Part shown: positions 17,199 to 25,148 of the stretch, one piece after another
Position numbering within the stretch: the stretch's first letter is position 1
Layout of the letters: each line of letters opens with the position of its first letter
Source of the DNA: JBKECY01 sp047975025
GTDB taxonomy: Bacteria; Bacillota; Clostridia; Lachnospirales; Lachnospiraceae
Assembly: GCA_047975025.1 (NCBI GenBank)
Contig: JBKECY010000078.1
Location: forward strand, 1-49,840
DNA length: 49,840 bases
Reading direction: 5' to 3'
The notes under the pieces: generated by a model
What the model saw: only the letters and a program-made list of their open reading frames with translations
Told to the model about the DNA's origin: nothing
Database searches by the model: none
Program-made: the position numbers and the translations under genes

Positions 17199-18707
17199 CT
17201 ATTTTGCAATATAGGAGAAGAAAAAGCTGTCACTGTCTCCGAAAAAGTTCGGATGATTCAGTGGTTCTCCCAGATTCTGTCGTCTGACATACATTTGTGT
17301 AACTTCACCCTGATACCCTGTCAGCGGATTCTTCTGATACAGCTCCTGAAAGGTCGGCTGAAGTGACCGGTTGATTTCAATCATAGAGGAAAGGCTGCCG
17401 ATATACAGGCAGACCGCCAGAACCAGGAGCAGATACTTGCTGCGTTTCTGCCAGGCAACTTGTACCGTATCCACCACCAGAAGATACAGAATCAATTGCG
17501 CTGGTATGCAGGCCCGCATGCCGAAATCAGTTCCAAAGCCAACAATGGACAGCACCGGCACCGCCAGCAGTGTCGCCAGTACAATATAAAACAGCGGATT
17601 TTTCTTCTGGTATTTCAAAATGCAGACTGCGTACAACCCGAATTCCACCAGATAAAAGACAAGGAGTAGATACAGGCTGCCACTCTGCTCAAAAAATCCC
17701 CATTCACTCAGGGAAAATTTCTGACCCGACTGGTTCGACATGACATACAATGCCGTCGTGATCCCTACGGCACCTCCGCCAAGCAGATTCGTCAGTGTAA
17801 AGGTGTCCTTGAACCATGCTTTCCCGCGGGATTTGAGGTCGGCTGCTGTGTCGTATTTTCTGCTGAACACAAAATAGATAAGAAACGGCAGCATTCCCAT
17901 CGCGGGTAAAGTGCAGGAAAGCAAACCGAAGGAAAAGAGGAACACCACACTTTTATTATCTTTTTGCAGATACAAAAGCAGGACGATCAGCCAGGCCGGT
18001 ATCGTCTGGTTGAATACCCAGTACAACTGCGTTGTAAAGCTTGAGAACTGTACTGAGCCCATCCACCACTCGATATGCGTTGTTAACGTATAGGCGGAAA
18101 GATCCACATTTGTCAGCAGCATTCCTACAAAATCCAATCCTCCAAAGGCAATCAATAGCAGAAGCGGCCACAACAGCAGCTTCTTTCTGACCGCACAGAT
18201 CAGATAATAGATCAGTGCCACACCCAGCACCGCCCAGATATATTGCGCTGCATAGCCCGCACCAATGCCGAACAGCTTGCCGACCACCGCCGACGGCAGC
18301 CAGAAGCCAATATAATAGACCAGCGGCTGCATCTGTTCGCCCTGCATGGAATACACCGGCCAGGACTCGCTTACCAATAATTCAAAAGTTGAGTTACGGT
18401 AGACATGATCCGAATTCTGGTAGGAGAACCCTCCAATCCCAGAGAACCAGACCCACAGCAGGATTACGGCCAGAATCGCCAGCAGCAACAGCAGGTTCTT
18501 CCGGCTAAATTCCGGCACCCAGAGGGTGGGCGCCGTACGTGCCGCCAGATAAAAGCTCAGAATAAAACAGATTGCGACAGGAAGTGCAATATACCATTTC
18601 ATCCAGCCAAATGCAAATACTAAGAACGTAATTCCCAAGTAAGCATAGCCTGCGAGCACTCCTATCCTAGAAGTTCCGTTGTTATGTATCCCCCGTAAAC
18701 GTATCAT
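17199..18707 (-). CDS. Polytopic membrane protein, GT-C glycosyltransferase-like
   Basis: A 502-residue protein with about 11-13 hydrophobic helices. After the third helix an extracytoplasmic loop carries YQNSDHVYRNSTFELL (residues 97-110). An acidic residue in the first large outer loop followed by His/Arg is the usual place of the GT-C catalytic Asp. Nothing outside the membrane helices is recognisable. It lies between the YerE-like gene (26 bases) and the epimerase (12 bases) in the CDP-sugar operon. It is a candidate for transferring the lipid-linked sugar onto a surface polymer outside the membrane. An oligosaccharide polymerase is the alternative. I do not recognise a named family. Confidence 0.6.
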   Translation of the reverse strand: MIRLRGIHNNGTSRIGVLAGYAYLGITFLVFAFGWMKWYIALPVAICFILSFYLAARTAPTLWVPEFSRKNLLLLLAILAVILLWVWFSGIGGFSYQNSDHVYRNSTFELLVSESWPVYSMQGEQMQPLVYYIGFWLPSAVVGKLFGIGAGYAAQYIWAVLGVALIYYLICAVRKKLLLWPLLLLIAFGGLDFVGMLLTNVDLSAYTLTTHIEWWMGSVQFSSFTTQLYWVFNQTIPAWLIVLLLYLQKDNKSVVFLFSFGLLSCTLPAMGMLPFLIYFVFSRKYDTAADLKSRGKAWFKDTFTLTNLLGGGAVGITTALYVMSNQSGQKFSLSEWGFFEQSGSLYLLLVFYLVEFGLYAVCILKYQKKNPLFYIVLATLLAVPVLSIVGFGTDFGMRACIPAQLILYLLVVDTVQVAWQKRSKYLLLVLAVCLYIGSLSSMIEINRSLQPTFQELYQKNPLTGYQGEVTQMYVRRQNLGEPLNHPNFFGDSDSFFFSYIAK

Positions 18708-18733
18708 AGTTCATCTTCTCCCAACTCTTGTCT

Positions 18734-20461
18734 TTATAGATTCATCAAGACTTCATACAATCCGCGTTCCAGCAGCGGATCCTGATCCTGCGCCGGCTTT
18801 CCCATGGCCAGTTTAGGATACACATAGGTGACATCTCCTACCTGGATATCGTACAGCGCAGGGTGCGGCTGCCTGAGTTCTTCTGCCAGCTGCACCGCCT
18901 GCTGCGGTGTTTCAATGCGCCTGCTGTGCACCCCATAGGCCTGTGCGATTTCCACAAAATCAGGAGCCATATACCCTCTGTCCGCTGTTGTCATCGCCGC
19001 ATTCCCTCCAAAATACATTTCCTGAAAGTGGCGGATCATGCCAAGTGAATGGTTATTCAGTACCAGAATTTTCACAGGAATATCTTCACGTGTCAAAAAT
19101 GCCAGTTCCTGTATGTTCATCTGCAGTCCGCCATCCCCGGTAAAACACAGCACCGGTCTGCCTGTGGCATACCAGGCGCCAATGGCTGCCGGGAGGGAAT
19201 ACCCCATGGCTCCATGACCGCCGGAGAACAGGATACTTCTGACTTTTGCCTGAAAGAACTGTGCCACCCATACCTGATTCTGTCCGACATCCGTCGTCAC
19301 AATCCAATCCGGTGGCAGTGCCGCACCTATGGCCTCCAGATAGGCCGCCGGCCATTGTGCGTGCGCTTCCCGCTCCGTCACCGGCTCTAGTCTGGTCTTG
19401 ATGGCTTCGCATACGGTACGCCAAGGCATATGACCGGGGTATTCTGTGACTTTGCGCAGCAATACCGGCACCAACTCCTGTAAGCTAATGCAAAACGTCT
19501 CTTCCCCCTCTTTCACCTGATGGCTCATCTCATCTGCGTCAATATCGACACGCAGCAGACGGGCATGCGGTGCAAAGGCTTGCAGATTGGCTCCTGTCTG
19601 GCGTACATCCAGCCTTGACCCAAGCGTCAGCAGACAATCACATTTTGCCATAACGAAATTTGCCGCTCTATGGCCATAGGCTCCGATAAATCCATAGGCT
19701 CCCGGCTCGCCTGAGAGTAAATCCACCGCATTCATACTGGTGACTGCCGGGATGCGGCTCTGGGCTATCAGTTCCCGTACAGCTTCCTGCATACCGCTGA
19801 TTTTACAGCCTGCCCCCAGCAAAATACAGGGACGTTCGGCCTGGCGCAGTATTTCGCTGATACGCTCTGCCATCCTCTCTGTATCGGCTGCCTTGTGCAT
19901 GCGCTTCGGCGGCTCATATGCCACAAGATCTTCCTGCTCAAGCAAAGCCCTTTGGACATCCATCGGAATATCCAGCAAGACCGGCCCCGGCCTGCCGCTT
20001 ACGGCCTCGTAAAAAGCGCGTGTCAGATGGTAGTACAATTCTGTCGCCGAGCGTACACAGACTGCATATTTTGTCACATCGGCGGCCATCGCCACGATGT
20101 CCGTTTCCTGAAAGCCCTTTTGCCTTACTTTGAGGCTTCCCCGGCTTTCATATGTATTGACCTGTCCCGTAATAATGAGGACCGGAACCGAGTCGAAGTA
20201 TGCATGGCAGATACCGGTCATCAGGTTCGTTGCTCCCGGTCCGCTGGTTGCAAATGCCACAGCGGGATGCTGTTTCGCCTGTGCATAGCCACAGGCGGCA
20301 AATGCCGCCGCCTGCTCATGATAGCATACATGTGTCCGAATCACATCCGCCTGCCGATCCAGCGACTCCATCAGATGTGTCACCATACCGCCCGGATAGC
20401 CAAATACATCCGTAATATTTTGCTCATGTAAAAAAGATACAATGACGTCACTGGCCTTCAT
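18734..20461 (-). CDS. Thiamine-diphosphate enzyme, acetolactate-synthase-like (YerE-like candidate)
   Basis: A 575-residue ThDP enzyme with the three domains of the acetolactate synthase family. The activating glutamate lies in VCYHEQAAAFAACGYA (Glu49), followed by a FAD/nucleotide-type middle domain. The ThDP-Mg motif TGDGGLQMNIQEL...NNHSLGMI is near residues 430-460. Its ATG overlaps the end of rfbH by 14 bases, so it is translationally coupled to a CDP-dideoxysugar gene and has no ilvN/ilvC neighbours. In Yersinia, YerE is such a homologue and adds a two-carbon acetyl unit from pyruvate to C4 of CDP-3,6-dideoxy-4-hexulose. That role is the best contextual guess. Plain acetolactate synthase is less likely. 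Confidence 0.75.
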   Translation of the reverse strand: MKASDVIVSFLHEQNITDVFGYPGGMVTHLMESLDRQADVIRTHVCYHEQAAAFAACGYAQAKQHPAVAFATSGPGATNLMTGICHAYFDSVPVLIITGQVNTYESRGSLKVRQKGFQETDIVAMAADVTKYAVCVRSATELYYHLTRAFYEAVSGRPGPVLLDIPMDVQRALLEQEDLVAYEPPKRMHKAADTERMAERISEILRQAERPCILLGAGCKISGMQEAVRELIAQSRIPAVTSMNAVDLLSGEPGAYGFIGAYGHRAANFVMAKCDCLLTLGSRLDVRQTGANLQAFAPHARLLRVDIDADEMSHQVKEGEETFCISLQELVPVLLRKVTEYPGHMPWRTVCEAIKTRLEPVTEREAHAQWPAAYLEAIGAALPPDWIVTTDVGQNQVWVAQFFQAKVRSILFSGGHGAMGYSLPAAIGAWYATGRPVLCFTGDGGLQMNIQELAFLTREDIPVKILVLNNHSLGMIRHFQEMYFGGNAAMTTADRGYMAPDFVEIAQAYGVHSRRIETPQQAVQLAEELRQPHPALYDIQVGDVTYVYPKLAMGKPAQDQDPLLERGLYEVLMNL

Positions 20462-21803
20462 ACGTTACAGCCTCCATAATACTGTCTGCGATATATTCTC
20501 GTTTCTGCTCGCTTAATCCCGGATAGACACCCACCCAGAACGTATCCCGCATGATTCTGTCCGTCTCCGTGAGTTCACCGGCCACACGATAGCCTGTGCC
20601 CTCTCGTCTCAGCTCATCAAAGCAGGGGTGACGGATAATATTGCCTGCGAACAAAGCTCGTGTCTGAATCCCCCGGTTTTCCAAAAAATTCACAACCGTA
20701 TTCTTGTCCGTATTGCCGTGGCAGGTCATCAGAAATCCGAACCAGCTGGGAACCGCCCCCGGACATGCTTCCGGCAGAATCAGGGATTCCTCGCACGCTG
20801 CAAGCCGCTTCCTGAAATAGGCATGGTTGCTGCGCCTCTTCTCCGTAAACCCGGAGAGCTTGGATAACTGCGCCACACCGATGGCGGCCTGCAGATCCGT
20901 CGCTTTTAAGTTATAGCCAAAATGCGAATATACGTATTTGTGATCGTAACCAAACGGCAGCTCTCCATACTGCCGGTCAAACCGATGTCCGCACAGATTA
21001 TCCCGGCCGGAATCACAGATACAGTCTCTGCCCCAGTCGCGCAAAGAGCGGATAATTTTATGCAGAAGCGGGTCATTCGTATACACTGCACCGCCTTCTC
21101 CCATTGTCATATGGTGCGGGGGATAGAAGCTCGAAGTCCCTATGTCACCAAAGCTGCCTGTACGCCCGGAGGTTTCATGCAGATGATATTCCGACCCCAG
21201 CGCATCGCAATTATCTTCTATGAACCAAAGTCCATGAGTATCGCAGAAACTTCGGATTGAGCGGATATCCGCCGGATTGCCAAGTGTGTGTGCAATGAAT
21301 ACCGCTTTGGTCTTCGGGGACAGTGCCGCTTCCAGCTTTGTCACATCCAGATTGTACTGCGGGATTGTTACATCTACGAACACAGGTACTGCTCCGAACT
21401 GCAGGATCGGGGCAATCGTCGTCGGAAAAGCCGCTGCCACAGTGATGACTTCATCTCCTCTGCGGATACGGCGCTCTTCCTCCAGCAAGGGCGAAGTCAG
21501 GGCCATGAAGGCAAGCAGGTTCGCTGACGACCCCGAATTCACCAGCGAGCAGTATCGGACCCCCAGATACGCAGCCAGTTCTGTCTCGAACTGTTTCGTA
21601 TACCGCCCTGAGGTAAGCCAGAACTCCAGGGAACTGTCCACCAGATTACGTACTTCGCTTTCATCATAGACACGAGCCGCATACGGGATGGCATCTCCTT
21701 CATGAAACGGTGCCTCCACGTTATGAAATCTGCGTGTATATTCTTCTACCATGGCCAGCAGTTCGCTGCGGACCTCTGTTTCCGTTTTATTTTCGAACAT
21801 CAT
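20448..21803 (-). CDS. rfbH: CDP-6-deoxy-4-keto-glucose 3-dehydrase (E1, RfbH/AscC/DdhC)
   Basis: A 451-residue PMP-dependent [2Fe-2S] dehydrase that removes the C3 hydroxyl of CDP-4-keto-6-deoxyglucose. The aminotransferase fold is kept, but the PLP-binding lysine is replaced by histidine in SFYPPHHMTMGEGG (His230), the defining feature of E1. Cysteines suited to the iron-sulfur cluster are present: Cys199 (EDNCDALG) and Cys261/263/271 in DCICDSGRDNLCG. The C-x-C-x7-C spacing matches the known enzyme. The start ATG overlaps the rfbG stop as ATGA. E1 normally needs the reductase E3 (DdhD), and no E3 gene is in this operon. Confidence 0.92.
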   Translation of the reverse strand: MMFENKTETEVRSELLAMVEEYTRRFHNVEAPFHEGDAIPYAARVYDESEVRNLVDSSLEFWLTSGRYTKQFETELAAYLGVRYCSLVNSGSSANLLAFMALTSPLLEEERRIRRGDEVITVAAAFPTTIAPILQFGAVPVFVDVTIPQYNLDVTKLEAALSPKTKAVFIAHTLGNPADIRSIRSFCDTHGLWFIEDNCDALGSEYHLHETSGRTGSFGDIGTSSFYPPHHMTMGEGGAVYTNDPLLHKIIRSLRDWGRDCICDSGRDNLCGHRFDRQYGELPFGYDHKYVYSHFGYNLKATDLQAAIGVAQLSKLSGFTEKRRSNHAYFRKRLAACEESLILPEACPGAVPSWFGFLMTCHGNTDKNTVVNFLENRGIQTRALFAGNIIRHPCFDELRREGTGYRVAGELTETDRIMRDTFWVGVYPGLSEQKREYIADSIMEAVTYEGQ

Positions 21804-22855
21804 GACTTATCTCCTAAGAATTCCTCAATCTGACGTTGTGTCACATGACTCATGTCACGCCCTTTCTGGTAGGCTTTCGTCCACTCCACGGTCTTGTCCA
21901 CAGCCGTATGAATTCCCCACGTACGTTTCCAGCCAACAGCCGCCTCCAGCCGCGTGGAATCCAGTCGCAGGATTCCTGCTTCATGCGGTCCGTTCGTCTC
22001 CCTGACACGCCAGGACTGCCCCTGCCCCCAGCACTCACAGAAATACGATACCAGCTCACCTGTTGTTACGCAATCCTCTCGCCCGGGACCCACATTGTAG
22101 GCTCCCGCAAGGGCCGCCTCTTCATATTGAGCCTGCACGATCATCAGATAGGCATACAATGGCTCCAGCACGTGCTGGTAAGGCCGTATGGATGCAGGGT
22201 TGCGTACCAGAATCTCACGTTGCTCCAGCGCCGCCCGTACACAGTCCGGCAGGATGCGGTTGAGGGCAAAATCACCGCCCCCGATTACATTCCCGGCACG
22301 CGCCGTTGACACTGGCAGACTACGGTCAGCAAAATACGACCGGCAATAGCTGTGTGTCACCAGCTCGGAACAGGATTTACTGTTGGCATAGGGATCGAAG
22401 CCGTCTAAAACATCGTTTTCTCTGTAACTCCATTCCCACTCCTGATTTGCATAGACCTTGTCCGTCGTCACATTAAGGCATGAGCGTACACAGTCCGCCT
22501 GCCGGATACAGTCCAGTAGGTATACGGTTCCCATCACATTGGTCTCGTAGGTGTATACCGGGTCACGATAGCCTTCGCTTACAATCGGCTGTGCCGCCAG
22601 ATGCAGCACCAGTTCCGGCTGTACGCTCGAAAACACTCTGGAAAGCTCACTGCGATCACGAATATCCGCATAATAAGAAGTCATGCGTTCTCGAAGGTGC
22701 AGCAAAGAGAACAGGCTTTCCTCTCCTGTTGGCAGCAGTGCGTATCCGGTGACATCGGCTCCCAGGCTTAGAAGCAGCTCACACAGCCAGGCACCTTTGA
22801 AACCGGTATGCCCGGTCACCAATACCTTTTTTCCCTTAAAAAAAGAAACATCCAT
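21800..22855 (-). CDS. rfbG: CDP-glucose 4,6-dehydratase
   Basis: A 351-residue extended SDR that converts CDP-glucose to CDP-4-keto-6-deoxyglucose. The loop TGHTGFKGAWL (14-24) is diagnostic for CDP-glucose 4,6-dehydratases. The active site has NVTTDKVYAN and DPYANSKSCSE (YxxxK). The ATG at 22855 shares its A with the rfbF stop (TGATG) and has GGAGGG seven bases upstream. A start five codons earlier would overlap that site. It is translationally coupled on both sides. Confidence 0.93.
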   Translation of the reverse strand: MDVSFFKGKKVLVTGHTGFKGAWLCELLLSLGADVTGYALLPTGEESLFSLLHLRERMTSYYADIRDRSELSRVFSSVQPELVLHLAAQPIVSEGYRDPVYTYETNVMGTVYLLDCIRQADCVRSCLNVTTDKVYANQEWEWSYRENDVLDGFDPYANSKSCSELVTHSYCRSYFADRSLPVSTARAGNVIGGGDFALNRILPDCVRAALEQREILVRNPASIRPYQHVLEPLYAYLMIVQAQYEEAALAGAYNVGPGREDCVTTGELVSYFCECWGQGQSWRVRETNGPHEAGILRLDSTRLEAAVGWKRTWGIHTAVDKTVEWTKAYQKGRDMSHVTQRQIEEFLGDKS

Positions 22856-23628
22856 CACCAGACCCTCCATGGCGCTTTGCCGCTGTTCCACATGGTCTCA
22901 AGCTGCATCTTGTCGCGCTGCGTATCCATGCTCTGCCAATATCCGTTATGCTGATATGCCATGAGCTGTCCTTCTTTGGCAAGTCTTTCCAACGGTTCTT
23001 TTTCAAATACTGTGTCATCCCCCTCCAGATATTCAAAAATTGCAGGGTCCAGTACCATAAATCCAATGTTGACCATATGGCCGTCCGCCGAGGCCTTTTC
23101 TCTGAACTCGGTTATGGAATTGTCCTGATTGATATCTAATACTCCGAAGCGCTGTGTAACTCTGCCCGCAGTCATGGTAGCGATTTTATGGTGGCTTTTG
23201 TGAAATTCCAAAACCTCACGTAGATTAACATCGGATACTCCGTCTCCATAGGTCAGCATGAAAGGTTCATCCTGAACATGCTTTTGAATTCTGCGGATTC
23301 GTCCGCCGGTCATTGTCGTAAGGCCGGTGTCCACAAGTGTTACCTTCCATTTTTCCTGCGGCTCCGAATGGACATGCATCGAATTGGCATCCGAATAGTC
23401 AAAGGTCACATCGCTGTTGCGAAAGTAATAATTCGCGAAATATTCCTTGATTACATACCCCTTATATCCGCAGCAAATTACAAATTCATTGAATCCGTAG
23501 GCCGCATACGATTTCATGATGTGCCATAAAATAGGGTTCTCTCCAATCTCGATCATTGGTTTGGGTTTCAGATGACTTTCTTCGGATATTCGTGTGCCGA
23601 ATCCACCCGCTAAGATAACAACTTTCAC
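22855..23628 (-). CDS. rfbF: Glucose-1-phosphate cytidylyltransferase
   Basis: A 257-residue nucleotidyltransferase that makes CDP-glucose from CTP and glucose-1-phosphate. It has the N-terminal signature LAGGFGTRISEESHLKPKPM (residues 6-25), the metal site TYGDGVSDV and the C-terminal YWQSMDTQRD. All are characteristic of RfbF rather than UTP- or dTTP-using relatives. It starts with GTG at 23628, because AGGAGG is well placed and the nearby ATG runs into a stop at once. It is the first gene of the seven-gene operon. The ribosome site lies at the foot of a 9-bp inverted repeat. Confidence 0.94.
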   Translation of the reverse strand: MKVVILAGGFGTRISEESHLKPKPMIEIGENPILWHIMKSYAAYGFNEFVICCGYKGYVIKEYFANYYFRNSDVTFDYSDANSMHVHSEPQEKWKVTLVDTGLTTMTGGRIRRIQKHVQDEPFMLTYGDGVSDVNLREVLEFHKSHHKIATMTAGRVTQRFGVLDINQDNSITEFREKASADGHMVNIGFMVLDPAIFEYLEGDDTVFEKEPLERLAKEGQLMAYQHNGYWQSMDTQRDKMQLETMWNSGKAPWRVW

Positions 23629-23638
23629 ATTGTGCCTC

Positions 23639-23661
23639 CTGTAATAATTGATTTATTACAG
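23639..23661 (-). promoter_or_regulatory. Inverted repeat abutting the rfbF ribosome binding site
   Basis: A perfect 9-bp palindrome (CTGTAATAA / TTATTACAG) with a 5-base spacer. Its ACAG end runs directly into the AGGAGG of rfbF. It could be an operator DNA site or an RNA hairpin affecting translation. A weak promoter candidate (TTGTCT at 23688-23683, 17 bases, TACTCT at 23665-23660) overlaps it. Confidence 0.5.
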
Positions 23662-23675
23662 AGTAGCACAGACAT

Positions 23676-23705
23676 GAAAAAAAGACAACCGGCTGGCTGT
23701 CTTTC
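23676..23705 (-). terminator. Terminator of the nad operon after niaR
   Basis: The stem AAAGACA-x-CC / GG-x-TGTCTTT on the minus strand is followed by a run of seven to eight T residues, 25 bases past the niaR stop. It separates NAD synthesis from the CDP-sugar operon on the same strand. Confidence 0.8.
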
Positions 23706-23729
23706 GAGGTGAATTAACAATGCAGTTTA

Positions 23730-24242
23730 TCATGGTACATCGCACAAAAAGCCAAGTTTTACAAGCTCTTCTTCAATCTCATCCAGAATTTTGTCACTGT
23801 CTGCAAGAATCGTGTGCATGTGGCGTCCCGCGGTCAGATTCTTAAGCGGCTGAGATGCGCCGCTTGCTATCTGCTCCAGAAACCTGCGCACGTCCCTGCG
23901 CGAGGAAATACACAGCTTGGCCCGCAGCATCCCGTAGATATCGTGGACGACAAACACATCTTCTACCGTACCGCCCAAATCTACGATGCAGTTCAATTCT
24001 TCTTCTATCTGGTGATCTTCGTGGATGGAAGTAATCACGCGGCTTATTTTGCGGGGGCTTTCCATCATATACCCTTTTGGTGTAGAACGAATGTCATATT
24101 GAGCAGCACGCAGCAGTGCTATGTCCTGCACAATAACCTGCCGGCTCACCTGCAAGGCTCTGGCAAGCTCGGTGCCCGATACCGGCACCGCAGCCTCTTC
24201 TATTATCTTTAGTATTTCACAGCGTCGTTCTTCCCCCGCCAT
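23730..24242 (-). CDS. niaR: NiaR-type transcriptional repressor of NAD biosynthesis (HTH + 3H domain)
   Basis: A 170-residue protein with an N-terminal HTH_11 winged helix (RRCEILKIIEEAAVPVSGTELARALQVSRQVIVQDI, shown as two parts of residues 6-41). A C-terminal 3H domain follows, with conserved histidines in IHEDHQIEEEL, VVHDIYG and GRHMHTILA. In NiaR the 3H domain binds nicotinic acid (or niacin) and metal, and the protein represses nadABC and niacin uptake genes. It is the last gene of the nadA-nadB-nadC operon, 48 bases after nadC, so it probably controls its own operon. A GGTGG lies close before the ATG. Confidence 0.88.
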   Translation of the reverse strand: MAGEERRCEILKIIEEAAVPVSGTELARALQVSRQVIVQDIALLRAAQYDIRSTPKGYMMESPRKISRVITSIHEDHQIEEELNCIVDLGGTVEDVFVVHDIYGMLRAKLCISSRRDVRRFLEQIASGASQPLKNLTAGRHMHTILADSDKILDEIEEELVKLGFLCDVP

Positions 24243-24252
24243 ATACCACCTG

Positions 24253-24277
24253 ACCGGTCCCTCAACAGGTGACCGGT
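24253..24277 (-). promoter_or_regulatory. Hairpin in the nadC-niaR gap
   Basis: A 7-bp stem (ACCGGTC / GACCGGT) with an inner CCT/AGG stem lies in the 48-base gap before niaR. There is no T-run. It may tune niaR expression relative to the nad genes. Confidence 0.45.
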
Positions 24278-24290
24278 ATCCTTTCTATCA

Positions 24291-25148
24291 TTACGATTCT
24301 ACTGCTTTTAGGTTTTTAAGTGACACGTCCAGGATGGGAGCAGAATGTGTCAGCGCGCCGCTTGATACATAATCCACTCCGGTATCTATGATACTCTTGA
24401 TGTTGTCTTTGGTAACATTGCCCGAGCACTCGGTCTTCGCCTTGCCTCTGGTCAGTGCCACCGCTTCTTTCATAAGCGCCGGTGACATATTATCCAGCAT
24501 GATAATATCTGCTCCTGCCGCAAGCGCCTCTTGTAACATATCCAGATTCTCGACTTCGATTTCGATTTTGCGTACGAACGGAGCATAGGCACGCGCCATC
24601 TCAATCGCCTTTTGCACGCTCCCGGCGGCTCCGATATGGTTGTCTTTGATCAGAATTCCATCGGAGAGATTGTAGCGATGGTTCGAGCCGCCGCCTACCT
24701 TGACCGCGTATTTTTCAAAAATACGCATATTAGGTGTTGTCTTGCGCGTATCCAGAAGTGTCGTACCGCTTCCTTCTAACAATTTCGCGACCTGGCTTGT
24801 ATAGGTGGCGATTCCACTCATGCGCTGCAGATAGTTGAGTGCCGTACGCTCTCCCGAAAGCAATACGCGAATATCGCCGGACAATCTTGCCAGCAGGTCG
24901 CCGTTTTTGACAGTATCACCATCCTTATACAATAGCTCGATGTTCACATCCTCGTCCAGTAGTTCGAAGACCTGGCAGAATACATCCAGACCGGCAATCA
25001 CACCATCCTGCTTGCATAAAAGCTCGGCTGTTCCTTGTTTCTTCTCTGGCATCACAGCATTGGTCGTTACATCTTCACTTGAGATGTCCTCCTGTAATGC
25101 CAGTAAAATCAAGTTGTCTACATTTAATTTAGTAGTAATTGGATTCAT
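24291..25148 (-). CDS. nadC: Nicotinate-nucleotide diphosphorylase (carboxylating)
   Basis: A 285-residue quinolinate phosphoribosyltransferase that converts quinolinate and PRPP to nicotinate mononucleotide. Family motifs in order are ALQEDISSEDVTT near the N-terminus, SGERTALNYLQRMSGIATYT, LDTRKTTPNMR, GGGSNHRYNLSDGILIKDNHI and TECSGNV, with a C-terminal VDYVSSGALTHSAP. The ATG at 25148 follows AAGGGGAAA and overlaps the end of nadB by 20 bases, indicating coupling. Confidence 0.95.
   Translation of the reverse strand: MNPITTKLNVDNLILLALQEDISSEDVTTNAVMPEKKQGTAELLCKQDGVIAGLDVFCQVFELLDEDVNIELLYKDGDTVKNGDLLARLSGDIRVLLSGERTALNYLQRMSGIATYTSQVAKLLEGSGTTLLDTRKTTPNMRIFEKYAVKVGGGSNHRYNLSDGILIKDNHIGAAGSVQKAIEMARAYAPFVRKIEIEVENLDMLQEALAAGADIIMLDNMSPALMKEAVALTRGKAKTECSGNVTKDNIKSIIDTGVDYVSSGALTHSAPILDVSLKNLKAVES

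Noticed and set aside
18734..20461. Annotation as ilvB (biosynthetic acetolactate synthase)
   Set aside because: There is no small subunit or other ilv gene nearby, and it overlaps rfbH in a CDP-sugar operon. A YerE-like role explains the context better, though assay is needed.
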